20,760 nucleotides of DNA from UBA1801 sp035353395 (GTDB lineage: Bacteria > Acidobacteriota > Holophagae > Holophagales > Holophagaceae). Each line of letters opens with the position of its first letter. Within the stretch, counting starts at the first letter, position 1. Under the pieces are notes generated by a model that saw only the letters and a list, made by a program, of their open reading frames with translations, ran no database searches and had not been told where the DNA came from. The stretch lies in contig DAOPZL010000049.1 of the NCBI GenBank assembly GCA_035353395.1, forward strand, positions 1 to 20,760. The letters run 5' to 3'. Positions 1 to 7,339 of the stretch are shown here, one piece after another. Position numbers and translations under genes: made by a program.

Positions 1-456
1 CCGGCCGCGGACGACGGCACCCCCGCCGTGCAGACGGGCATCTCCATCAATGACCTCCGCAAGAACCTCCGCGACATCAACGAGCACATGGACCAGGAGT
101 GCGCCTCCTCCGCGGCCCGCTACGGCATCCAGCTCGACGCCTCCCTGATCACCAGCATCGATCCGCCCCCGGAGGTGGAATCCGCCCTGGCGGCCATCAA
201 CACGGCCCACAACCAGGTCTCCTCCGACATCAGCCTGGCCCAGGCCTCCGCGGACCAGAAGATCGTCCAGTCCAAGCGTGCCGTGGAGATCGAGACCCTC
301 AAGGCCCAGGCCGAGGTGGAGCCCCTCACCCTCATGGCCTACCAGCTCTCCGAGCTCAAGGCACGGGGAGGCCAGGAGGCGCTGGATGCCTACATCCGCA
401 ACGTCCGGCTGGGACTCTACGCCCAGGCCGGCCGCATCGTCATGGAGGTGAAGTGA
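1..456 (+). CDS. SPFH/band-7 family protein, C-terminal part (5' end outside window)
   Basis: The reading frame is open from the first base, so only the last 151 residues are visible and the true start lies upstream. The visible part is rich in Ala, Glu, Gln and Lys. A long helical stretch (about residues 50-120 of the visible part) contains repeated acidic, basic and Ala residues, like the coiled-coil tail that follows the SPFH domain in stomatin and flotillin-like proteins. The tail ends in a short segment with LYAQAGRIVMEV. Its stop codon overlaps the ATG of the next gene by one base (TGATG), and that gene is clearly SPFH. The family call therefore leans on this neighbour and on the helical character. 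SPFH proteins form membrane-associated oligomeric assemblies. No catalytic residues are expected or seen, and the exact subfamily cannot be set from a fragment. Confidence 0.6.
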   Translation, partial: PAADDGTPAVQTGISINDLRKNLRDINEHMDQECASSAARYGIQLDASLITSIDPPPEVESALAAINTAHNQVSSDISLAQASADQKIVQSKRAVEIETLKAQAEVEPLTLMAYQLSELKARGGQEALDAYIRNVRLGLYAQAGRIVMEVK

Positions 457-1370
457 TGGGCACCCTCGTCATCGCCTTCGCCACCTTCCTGGTCTGCCTG
501 ATCGCCGTGCCGATCCTGCTCTGGTTCGCCCGGATGTTCGGCTTCTACGTCATCGTCAACGAGCGCCGGTGCCTGGTCTACGTGCTGTTCGGGAAGGTCG
601 TCGCCGTGCTGGACGAGCCCGGCCTCCACTGCCTCTGGCTCGAGATGGGCCTGCGGGCGCCCATCATCAACTGGTTCGGGCGCCGCTACGAGATCGACCT
701 CCGCCTGGACCAGGAGTACCTGCGCAGCCAGCCCGTGAATTCCGAGGAAGGCGCCCCCATGGGCATCGGCATCTGGTACGAGATGTACATCAGCGACCCG
801 GTCGCCTACCTCTTCAAGAACACGGACCCCCGCGGCTCCCTGGCCGCCAACGTGAGCAACTCGACGGTGCGCTGCCTGAGCAACATGCCCCTGGCCGACA
901 TGATGATCAACCGCCACAACATGAGCCAGACCGTGCGCAACGAGGTCTCCCCCCAGTCCAGCGAGTGGGGCTACAAGCTCGGCTCCGTCTACATCCGCAA
1001 GGTCCACTTCCGGGACGCGGACATGATCCGGCAGATCGAGAGCAAGGTCGTGAACCGGCTCCGGCAGGTGACCTCCTCCATCAAGCAGGACGGCACCAAC
1101 CAGGTGAACATCATCACCAGCACCGCCGAGCGCCAGGCCGCCGTGGAGTTCGCCAAGGCCGGGGCCACCCGGCCCCAGATCGTGGGCGCGGCCCTGAACC
1201 AGATCGCCCAGGATCCGGCCGTGGCCGAAGCGATGTTCACCCTCCTCGAGACCCAGCGCGTGATCGACGGCGGCGCCTCCATCACCCTGATCCCGCCGGG
1301 CTCGTCGCGCCTGGCGGACCTGCTGGCCGCGGCGCCCGGAGGGAAAGCTCCGGGCGCGAGGCCGGCCTAG
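456..1370 (+). CDS. SPFH/band-7 domain membrane protein
   Basis: A 304-residue protein. Residues 3-22 are a hydrophobic membrane anchor (LVIAFATFLVCLIAVPILLW), followed by YVIVNERRCLVYVLFGKVV, the usual opening of the band-7 fold (a short strand next to the membrane, then the phrase about being a conduit for the protein's own ring). The domain continues to about residue 200 (DPVAYLF, VRNEVSPQSSEWGYKLGSVYIRKVHF, which resembles the 'gi-v--v-i--i' end of SPFH domains). A helical region (STAERQAAVEFAKAGATRPQIVGAAL) and a short Ala/Gly/Pro tail follow. Such proteins form membrane microdomain-like cages and often regulate proteases. No NfeD or protease gene is visible beside it. The start is fixed by the TGATG coupling with the gene upstream, so the two are probably co-translated. 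Its stop codon directly abuts the stop of the convergent rsmH gene. Confidence 0.78.
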   Translation: MGTLVIAFATFLVCLIAVPILLWFARMFGFYVIVNERRCLVYVLFGKVVAVLDEPGLHCLWLEMGLRAPIINWFGRRYEIDLRLDQEYLRSQPVNSEEGAPMGIGIWYEMYISDPVAYLFKNTDPRGSLAANVSNSTVRCLSNMPLADMMINRHNMSQTVRNEVSPQSSEWGYKLGSVYIRKVHFRDADMIRQIESKVVNRLRQVTSSIKQDGTNQVNIITSTAERQAAVEFAKAGATRPQIVGAALNQIAQDPAVAEAMFTLLETQRVIDGGASITLIPPGSSRLADLLAAAPGGKAPGARPA

Positions 1371-2411
1371 CTAGCGGATCGCCCACCGCAGTTTCGCGCC
1401 GGAGGAGCGCGGGTTCGCCCGCTGTTCCTCCGGCGAGGGGCGGACGGGCTCCGGGGCGGCGTCCCGGTAGAGGCCCTCCCGCCGGCCCGCCTGGAAGGCC
1501 TTCTTGACCCGGCGGTCCTCGCCGGAGTGGAAGGTGAGGATCGCCACCCGGCCCCCCGGCTTCAGGCACCGGGGAAGCAACGCAAGGAACTGGTCCAGCA
1601 CCGTGAACTCGTCGTTCACGGCAATGCGCAGGGCCTGGAAGGTGCGCTGGAGGACCTTGCGCAGCTCCCGCTGCCGCTCGGCCTCACGGAACGCTCCCCG
1701 CAACGCCTCGCGGACCAGCCCGGCGAGCTGGGTCGTCGTGGCGACGGTCCGGCCGTGCAGCGCCCGCGCCAGGATCGCCGCGTTGGGCTCGTCCGCGTTC
1801 TCCCGCAGGATCTCCTCCAGATCCTCCTCCGAGGCCGCCTGCAGCAGCGCGGAGGCCGGCCTGCCCCGGCCGGGGTTCAGGCGCAGGTCCAGCGGCCCCT
1901 CGGCCTTGTAGGTGAAGCCCCGGGTCGGATTGTCGATCTGCATGGAGGAGACGCCCAGGTCCGCGAGCACACCGTCGAAGCCGCCGGCTTCCGGCAGCAG
2001 CCCCGCGATCCCCGCGAAGTTCATGCGGCGCACCGTCAGCACGTCATCTCCGAAGCCGAGGGCCCGCAAGCGGGCCTCCGTGCGGGGCAGTTCCAAGGGA
2101 TCCACGTCGAGGCCGAACAGCCGTCCCCCGGGCAGGAGCCGCGGCAGGAGTTCCTGGGCGTGGCCGCCGTAGCCCAGCGTGGCGTCCAGGAAGGTCTCTC
2201 CGGACTTCGGCGCCAGCGCCTCCAGGATCTCGCGCACGCAGATCGGGCGGTGGGTTCCCGCGGGCGTGTGCCCCCGCTCCATCACCTTCCGCAGCTCCGC
2301 CGCGTGGGCCGCAGGATCCAGTTCCTTGTACTTGTCCTCGAAGCGCCGCGGGTGGGTTCCCTTGTAGCGCACGCGGCGTGTCCGCGGCAGGCCCTCGTCC
2401 CCGGCCGTCAC
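1371..2411 (-). CDS. rsmH: RsmH-family 16S rRNA (cytosine-N4) methyltransferase, non-canonical form
   Basis: A 346-residue SAM-dependent methyltransferase. RsmH methylates N4 of C1402 in the P site of 16S rRNA. The motifs run in family order: HRPICV (54-59), the SAM loop DATLGYGGH (76-84), LDVDP (101-105), DLGVSS (151-156), RGF and GPLDLRLNP (164-180), RTFQALRIAVNDE (256-268) and FHSGEDR (294-300). It differs from textbook RsmH in three ways: a basic extension of about 50 residues before the HxP motif (RRVRYKGTHPRRF then KYKELDP), GVSSM where GVSSP is usual, and FHSGEDR where FHSLEDR is usual. The gene is not in a division/cell-wall (mraZ-ftsL-ftsI) context. The GTG start overlaps the mgsA stop (GTGA) and has AAGGGG a few bases upstream, which supports this start. 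It may be a second, divergent RsmH paralogue rather than the only one. The gene symbol is therefore given with some reserve. Confidence 0.82.
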   Translation of the reverse strand: MTAGDEGLPRTRRVRYKGTHPRRFEDKYKELDPAAHAAELRKVMERGHTPAGTHRPICVREILEALAPKSGETFLDATLGYGGHAQELLPRLLPGGRLFGLDVDPLELPRTEARLRALGFGDDVLTVRRMNFAGIAGLLPEAGGFDGVLADLGVSSMQIDNPTRGFTYKAEGPLDLRLNPGRGRPASALLQAASEEDLEEILRENADEPNAAILARALHGRTVATTTQLAGLVREALRGAFREAERQRELRKVLQRTFQALRIAVNDEFTVLDQFLALLPRCLKPGGRVAILTFHSGEDRRVKKAFQAGRREGLYRDAAPEPVRPSPEEQRANPRSSGAKLRWAIR

Positions 2412-2869
2412 GCCGTCCCCTTCTCGAAGCGCCTCCGGTGGGCTTCGAAATCCGGGAGGGCCCGCAGGTAGCTCGAGGACATGAGGGGCGAGGAGATCAT
2501 GAAGTCCGCCGTGGCCAGGTTGCAGGCGACGGGAATGTTCCAGACCGCCGCAATCCTGAGCAGCGCCTTCACGTCGGGGTCGTGGGGCTGGGGTTCCAGG
2601 GGATCCCAGAAGAAGACCATCATGTCGATGTCCCCTTCCGAGATCTTGGCCCCGATCTGCTGGTCGCCCCCGAGGGGGCCGCTCTGGTACTTGAGCACCG
2701 GCCTGTCGAGGACTTCCTCGAGCAGCACCCCGGTCGTGCCGGTGGCGCAGAGGTCGTGCCGCGCGAGCATGTCGCGGTTGGCATCGGCCCAGGCGAGCAG
2801 GTCCTTCTTCTTGTTGTCGTGGGCCACGAGCGCGATCCGCTTCCGGATGGGCAAGGCCTCCTGGATCAT
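2408..2869 (-). CDS. mgsA: Methylglyoxal synthase
   Basis: A 153-residue protein, the normal size for this enzyme (about 152). MgsA converts dihydroxyacetone phosphate to methylglyoxal and phosphate in the cytoplasm, a bypass of lower glycolysis when phosphate is short or sugar phosphates build up. Recognisable segments are RIALVAHDNKK (11-21, phosphate-binding start), LCATGTTG (40-47), SGPLGGDQQIGAKI (63-76) with the catalytic-type Asp69, and WDPLEPQPHDPDVKALLRI (88-106) with His96 and Asp99. NIPVACNLATADFMISSPL (111-129) completes the set. All the residues expected of an active enzyme appear to be present. Translation is probably coupled on both sides: its ATG overlaps the stop of the MocR gene (ATGA), and its TGA overlaps the GTG of rsmH. 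The MocR neighbour suggests that expression follows that regulator, which is unusual for mgsA. Confidence 0.95.
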   Translation of the reverse strand: MIQEALPIRKRIALVAHDNKKKDLLAWADANRDMLARHDLCATGTTGVLLEEVLDRPVLKYQSGPLGGDQQIGAKISEGDIDMMVFFWDPLEPQPHDPDVKALLRIAAVWNIPVACNLATADFMISSPLMSSSYLRALPDFEAHRRRFEKGTA

Positions 2870-4314
2870 GGGTTCCCCCTTTCGATGGAGTCTATCCCAT
2901 CCCGCCGGTCCGGGTGTTCGAGGGCCTCGGCCATGAACCGGAAGAGCCGGTCGTTGTCGCAGTAGACCACGTTGAAGCGGAGCCAGGGGCTGGGGGACAG
3001 GCCGGGGCTGAAGAGGTGCCCCGGGGCGAGGAGGATCCCCTGCTCCAGGGCGCGCTGGGCGAGCTGGAGCGGGTCCAGGCCACCGTCCCTGGGCCTGGCC
3101 CACACGAACATCCCCGCGCCCGGCTCGAAGAAGCGCGTGAAGCCGGCCGCCTCGAGGCGGCGGCAGGTCCGTTCCTGGGCCTTGGCGAGCCGGTCCCGGA
3201 GCTGCTCCAGGTGCTTCCGGACGTGGCCTTCCATGAAGATGGCGTGCACCAGCCGCTCGTTGACGCCCGGCGTGGACATGCCCGAGACCAGCTTGAAGTA
3301 GACCAGCTCCTCCAGCAGGCCGGGCTCGGCGACCACGAAGCCCACCCGCAGGCCCGGCGCGATGGACTTGGAGAAGCTGCCCACGTAGACCACGCGCCGG
3401 AGCTGGTCCGCCCCCGCCAGGGTGATGGACCGGCCCGGCACCAGGTCGGCCGAGACGTTGTCCTCGACCACGAGGAACTGGTGGCGCTCCGCGAGGCGCA
3501 GAACCTGGAAGGCGTTGGAGGCGCTGTAGCTGGCTCCGGTCGGGTTGTGGAGCTGGGTGTTGGTGAAGTAGAGCCTCGGCTGGTGCTGGGCGAGCAGTTC
3601 CTCGAGCACCGCCACGTCCGGCCCCGTGGGGGTCATGGGCACGCCCACGAGGCGGAGCCCGCGCAGGCGCAGGGCCGAGAGCAGGTTGCTGTAGCCCGGG
3701 TCGTCCACGAAGACCGTGTCCCCGGGCTGCGTCAGGCGCCGCGCCAGGAGATCCAGGCCCTGGCTGGCCCCGTGGGTCAGCAGGATCTGGGAGGGCGGCG
3801 CCTCGATCTCCAGTTCCGCGAGCTGCCGCGCGAGCTGCTGCCTCAGCGGCTCGTGGCCCTTGGGACTCCCGTAGCCGATCAGCCCCCTGGGATGCACCGC
3901 CAGCCGCCGGAGCCCCTTGCTCACCGCGTCCACGTCGTGCCAGCTCTCCGGCAGCCAGCCGCATCCCGCGTTGATGCCCTCCTCCCCCTGCTCGTAGACG
4001 TTGCGCAGGAGCCAGTCGCCGTCGATGGCCGTCTTCGCGAGGTGGGAGACCGGACGGGGTTCCCCGCGGGAAGGCTCGGTCACGAAGAAGCCGGCCCCTC
4101 GCCGGGCGGTGAGCAGCCCCGCCGCCACCAGCCGGTCGTAGGCCTCCACGACCGTGGAGGTGGACACGCCATGGGTGCGGGCGAACTCCCGGATGCTCGG
4201 GGTGCGGCTCCCCGGCCGCCAGCGCCGCGACAGGATGCACTGGGTGAGCCCCTGGACGATCTGCGCCACCAGGGGCTCCGAGGAGTCAGGATCCAGGGTC
4301 AGCAAGGTTTCCAT
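2866..4314 (-). CDS. MocR-type transcription factor (GntR HTH fused to class I aminotransferase domain)
   Basis: A 482-residue two-domain regulator. Residues 13-79 form a GntR winged helix (LVAQIVQGLTQCILSRRWRPG, TPSIREFARTHGVSTSTVVEAYDRL, then GLLTARRGAGFFV as the wing). Residues 110-480 are a fold-type I aminotransferase domain with GYGSPKGHEPLRQQLA, TNTQLHNPTG (251-260), VVEDNVSADL and the PLP-lysine segment VGSFSKSIAPGLRVGF (Lys316). MocR proteins bind PLP, sense amino compounds or PLP itself, and usually control a divergent or nearby amino-acid or vitamin B6 gene. Here the gene is divergent from the semialdehyde dehydrogenase and aminotransferase genes, the classic GabR/TauR-like layout, so these are the likely targets. 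It is followed by mgsA with an ATGA overlap. It could also be self-regulated. The effector is not known from the sequence. Confidence 0.92.
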   Translation of the reverse strand: METLLTLDPDSSEPLVAQIVQGLTQCILSRRWRPGSRTPSIREFARTHGVSTSTVVEAYDRLVAAGLLTARRGAGFFVTEPSRGEPRPVSHLAKTAIDGDWLLRNVYEQGEEGINAGCGWLPESWHDVDAVSKGLRRLAVHPRGLIGYGSPKGHEPLRQQLARQLAELEIEAPPSQILLTHGASQGLDLLARRLTQPGDTVFVDDPGYSNLLSALRLRGLRLVGVPMTPTGPDVAVLEELLAQHQPRLYFTNTQLHNPTGASYSASNAFQVLRLAERHQFLVVEDNVSADLVPGRSITLAGADQLRRVVYVGSFSKSIAPGLRVGFVVAEPGLLEELVYFKLVSGMSTPGVNERLVHAIFMEGHVRKHLEQLRDRLAKAQERTCRRLEAAGFTRFFEPGAGMFVWARPRDGGLDPLQLAQRALEQGILLAPGHLFSPGLSPSPWLRFNVVYCDNDRLFRFMAEALEHPDRRDGIDSIERGNP

Positions 4315-4334
4315 GGGGCGTTCTCGATTGTGAG

Positions 4335-4415
4335 GTTCCTGGGTTCAGTACAGTTCAGCGGTGTCTTCAAAACAGTTCGGCCAACAATGAAGAAAGTGTA
4401 CATGTATCTGTACTG
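4335..4415. promoter_or_regulatory. Candidate operator region between the MocR gene and the dehydrogenase gene
   Basis: The 144-bp divergent gap holds several short repeats. GTTC occurs at 4335, 4343, 4353 and 4375, three of them as GTTC(A/G)G, with spacings of 8, 10 and 22 bp. ACAGTTC is repeated exactly at 4350 and 4372, 22 bp apart. TGTAC occurs at 4398 and 4409, 11 bp apart. CAGTACAG (4346-4353) is the reverse complement of CTGTACTG (4408-4415). Spacings near whole helical turns suit a dimeric regulator, and MocR proteins such as GabR are known to bind direct repeats. Assignment to the adjacent MocR protein is inference. I could not settle on convincing -35/-10 pairs. Confidence 0.5.
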
Positions 4416-4458
4416 GCGGCACGCTCACAGTTGCTCCATCTCCAGAAAAGGACATCCC

Positions 4459-5997
4459 ATGAGCGAAGCCCCACGCAAGCTGAAATTCTTCGTCGACGGC
4501 GAGTGGCGGACCTCCCGCACGGACCGGTACATGGACTGCTTCGACCCCTCCACGGGCGAGGTGATCGCCCAGGCGCCCCAGTGCACCGCCGAGGAGGTCG
4601 AGGCCGCCGTCCAGTCCGCCAAGCAGGCCTTCCCCGCCTGGTCCGACACGCCCCCCAATACCCGCGTCCAGGTGCTCTTCCGCATGAAGGGCCTCCTCGA
4701 CAAGCACCTGGACGAGCTGACCTACCTCCTGGCCCGGGAGAACGGCAAGGTCTGGAACGAGGCCATGGGGGACGTCCTCAAGGTGACGGAGGTGGTCGAG
4801 TTCGCCTGCGGCATTCCGCACCTGTTGAAGGGCCCGGCCCTCATGAACTGCACCCCCGGCTTCGACACGACCCAGGTCCTCGAGCCCCTGGGCGTCTTCG
4901 CCGGCATCGCCCCCTGGAACTTCCCGGCCATGATCCCCATGGGCTGGATGGCGCCGCTCTGCATCGCCACCGGCAACACCTTCGTCCTGAAGGCCGCCAG
5001 CTTCACGCCCCAGACCGCGATGCGCATCCTGGAGCTGTGGCAGGAGGCCGGCCTCCCGAAGGGGGTCATCAACCTCGTCACCTGCGGGCGCAACGAGGCC
5101 GAGTCGCTGCTGAAGCACCCCGACATCAAGGGAGTCTCCTTCGTGGGGTCCACGTCGGTGGGTCTGCACGTCTACGGCACGGCCGCCGCGCACGGGAAGC
5201 GGGTCCAGGCCCTCACGGAAGCCAAGAACCACGCCCTGGTCCTGAAGGACTGCGCCCTGGAGCGCACCGCCCGCGGCATCGTCAACGCCGCCTGCGGCTG
5301 CGCGGGCGAGCGCTGCATGGCCCTCCCGGCCGTGGCCGTCGAGGAGGCCGTGGCGGACCGCCTCGTCTCGCTCCTGAAGAAGTTCATGTCGGAGCTGAGG
5401 ATCGGGCCGGCCTACGACAAGGCCTCCCAGCTCGGCCCCGTGGTGAACGCGGGCCACCGCGCCTTCGTGGAGGGCTGGATCCAGAAGGGCATCGAGGAGG
5501 GCGCCCAGCTCGTGCTGGACGGCCGAGGCGCCAGGGTGCCCGGCTACGAGAACGGCTTCTACGTGGGGCCGACCCTCCTCGATCACGTCAAGCCGGGCAT
5601 GTCGGCGGGGGACAAGGAGATCTTCGGGCCGGTCCTCTGCATCAAGCGGGTCCAGGACTTCGAGGAAGGCCTCGCCCTCATGAACGGCAACGAGTTCGCC
5701 AACGGCTCGGTCATCTATACCCAGAGCGGCTACCACGCCCGCGAGTTCACCCGGCGCACCCATGGCGGCATGGTCGGCGTCAACGTCGGCATTCCGGTCC
5801 CCCTGGGCGTGTTCGGCTTCACGGGGCACAAGCACTCGTTCTTCGGCGACCTCCACGCGATGGGCACGGACGGGGTCCGCTTCTTCACGGAACAGAAGAG
5901 CATCACCACCCACTGGTTCTCCGACGCCGAGGCGCAGGCGGGCCAGGTCGCCAATTCCTGGGACGGCATGATGTCCATGCCCGACGACAAGCGATAG
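4459..5997 (+). CDS. mmsA: CoA-acylating (methyl)malonate-semialdehyde dehydrogenase, ALDH6 family
   Basis: A 512-residue aldehyde dehydrogenase of the length typical for MmsA. It oxidises malonate or methylmalonate semialdehyde with NAD+ and CoA, with decarboxylation, to acetyl- or propionyl-CoA. Visible features are FVDGEWRTSRTDRYMDCFDPSTGEV at the start (split here as FVDGEWRTS and DPSTGEV), APWNFPAMIPMGW (cofactor and substrate channel, characteristic of MmsA), NTFVLKAA, VSFVGSTSVG (NAD-binding), AKNHALVL, and GCAGERCMAL with catalytic Cys286. The acidic general base of ordinary ALDHs is absent, as is usual for this CoA-dependent family. The segment reads LTEAKNH rather than the commoner MGAKNH, which may mark a subfamily. 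The start has AAAGGA seven bases upstream. The aminotransferase gene follows after 13 bp, so the two form an operon, probably under the divergent MocR protein. Confidence 0.88.
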   Translation: MSEAPRKLKFFVDGEWRTSRTDRYMDCFDPSTGEVIAQAPQCTAEEVEAAVQSAKQAFPAWSDTPPNTRVQVLFRMKGLLDKHLDELTYLLARENGKVWNEAMGDVLKVTEVVEFACGIPHLLKGPALMNCTPGFDTTQVLEPLGVFAGIAPWNFPAMIPMGWMAPLCIATGNTFVLKAASFTPQTAMRILELWQEAGLPKGVINLVTCGRNEAESLLKHPDIKGVSFVGSTSVGLHVYGTAAAHGKRVQALTEAKNHALVLKDCALERTARGIVNAACGCAGERCMALPAVAVEEAVADRLVSLLKKFMSELRIGPAYDKASQLGPVVNAGHRAFVEGWIQKGIEEGAQLVLDGRGARVPGYENGFYVGPTLLDHVKPGMSAGDKEIFGPVLCIKRVQDFEEGLALMNGNEFANGSVIYTQSGYHAREFTRRTHGGMVGVNVGIPVPLGVFGFTGHKHSFFGDLHAMGTDGVRFFTEQKSITTHWFSDAEAQAGQVANSWDGMMSMPDDKR

Positions 5998-6010
5998 GAG
6001 GAACAACCCC

Positions 6011-7285
6011 ATGAACACTCAAGAAAAATACGAGAAGTACGTGAACACCTCCTGCGTGAAGGCGGTGGAGCCCGTGGTCATCGCGTCGGCCAAGGGGGCG
6101 CAGGTCACCGACGAGGCCGGGAAGACCTATACCGACCTCTTCGCGGGCATCTCCGTGGTCAACGCCGGCCACTGCAACCCCACCGTCCTCGAGGCGGCCA
6201 AGGCCCAGATGGACAAGCTGGTGCACTGCTGCTCGATCGCCTACCACGTGCCCGCCGTGGCCGACCTGGCGGAGAAGCTGGCCCAGATCACGCCGGGCCG
6301 CCTCCAGAAGAGCTTCTTCGGCAGCGGCGGCGCCGAGGCCAACGAGGGCGCCATGCGCCTGGCCAAGCAGGCCTCGAAGAAGCAGGAGTTCATCTCGCTG
6401 CAGGGTTCCTTCCACGGCCGGAGCCTGGCCACCCTCTCCATCACCGGCAACTGCGGGCGCAAGCGCGGCGGCGGCCCCTACCTCACCGGCTGCACCTACC
6501 ATCCCGCCGCCTACTGCTACCGCTGCCCCTACGACAAGGCCTATCCCTCCTGCGACCTCCACTGCGCGAAGGACCTGGCGCGGACCATCCAGTTCAACAC
6601 CTCGGACAACGTGGCCGCCTTCGTCGCCGAGCCCGTGATGGGCGAGGGCGGCATCGTCACGCCGCCTCCCGGCTACTTCGAGGAGATCAAGAAGGTCCTG
6701 GACGCCCACGGGATCCTGTTCTTCGTGGACGAGGTCCAGTCGGGGTTCGGGCGCACGGGCAGGCTCTTCGCCATCCAGCACTGGGACGTCGAGCCGGACA
6801 TCATGACCATGGCCAAGGGCATCGCCGACGGATTCCCGCTCTCGGCCTTCATCGCCCGCAAGGAGATCGCGGATTCATTCAGGCCCGGGGACCACCTCTC
6901 CACCTTCGGCGGCAATCCCGTCTCCTGCGCCGCCGCCCTGGCCAACATCGCCTACTTCGAGCGGGAGAAGCTCCCCGATCAGGCGGCGGAGAAGGGCAAG
7001 ATGCTCATGGGCGCCCTGAGGGAGCTGATGAAGACCCAGCCCCTCGTCGGCGACGTGCGCGGCCTCGGACTGATGGTCGGCGTGGAACTCGTCCGGGACG
7101 CCCACAAGACCCCGGCTCCCGAGGAGGCCGCCAAGGCCAGGGCCATGCTGCGGGAGCGGGGCTTCCTCATCGGCGTGGGCGGCACCTGGGGCAACGTCCT
7201 CCGGATCCAGCCGCCCCTGGTGATCGGCAGCCAGGACTTGCAGCGCGCCGTGGATGCCCTGGCCGACTGCCTGAAGGCCCTGTAG
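6011..7285 (+). CDS. Class III aminotransferase, AGXT2 / beta-amino acid or 4-aminobutyrate type
   Basis: A 424-residue PLP enzyme of fold type I. Family motifs are TYTDLFAGISVVNAGHCNP (20-40 region), FFGSGGAEANEGAMRLAK (PLP phosphate binding), GSFHGRSLATLSITG, AEPVMGEGG, FFVDEVQSGFGRTG (the Asp that holds the PLP ring nitrogen), and MTMAKG with the Schiff-base Lys269. A Cys-rich insert (Cys169, Cys172, Cys181, Cys185, within YCYRCPY...CDLHC) is shared by the AGXT2-like and archaeal GABA-aminotransferase branch. It lies 13 bp after mmsA with AGGAGGA in the gap. The pair suggests transamination of beta-alanine or 3-aminoisobutyrate to the semialdehyde that MmsA consumes. Alternative substrates are 4-aminobutyrate, or alanine-glyoxylate exchange. 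A hairpin terminator follows the gene. Confidence 0.85.
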   Translation: MNTQEKYEKYVNTSCVKAVEPVVIASAKGAQVTDEAGKTYTDLFAGISVVNAGHCNPTVLEAAKAQMDKLVHCCSIAYHVPAVADLAEKLAQITPGRLQKSFFGSGGAEANEGAMRLAKQASKKQEFISLQGSFHGRSLATLSITGNCGRKRGGGPYLTGCTYHPAAYCYRCPYDKAYPSCDLHCAKDLARTIQFNTSDNVAAFVAEPVMGEGGIVTPPPGYFEEIKKVLDAHGILFFVDEVQSGFGRTGRLFAIQHWDVEPDIMTMAKGIADGFPLSAFIARKEIADSFRPGDHLSTFGGNPVSCAAALANIAYFEREKLPDQAAEKGKMLMGALRELMKTQPLVGDVRGLGLMVGVELVRDAHKTPAPEEAAKARAMLRERGFLIGVGGTWGNVLRIQPPLVIGSQDLQRAVDALADCLKAL

Positions 7286-7303
7286 CCTCCCGTCGACCCC
7301 CCC

Positions 7304-7339
7304 TCGGGCCCGCGGCTCCCGCCGTGGGCCCGATTTCTT
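7304..7339 (+). terminator. Rho-independent terminator after the mmsA-aminotransferase operon
   Basis: A 12-bp stem is formed by TCGGGCCCGCGG (7304-7315) and CCGTGGGCCCGA (7322-7333) with one G-T wobble and a 6-base loop. It is followed by a short T-rich run (TTTCTT, 7334-7339). It lies 18 bp after the aminotransferase stop codon, in the right orientation to end that operon and insulate it from the importer genes. Confidence 0.8.

Noticed and set aside
2914..4458. Long upstream extension of the mmsA frame, antisense to the MocR gene.
   Set aside because: The extension has shadow-type composition. The real start at 4459 has a ribosome binding site and begins a normal MmsA N-terminus.
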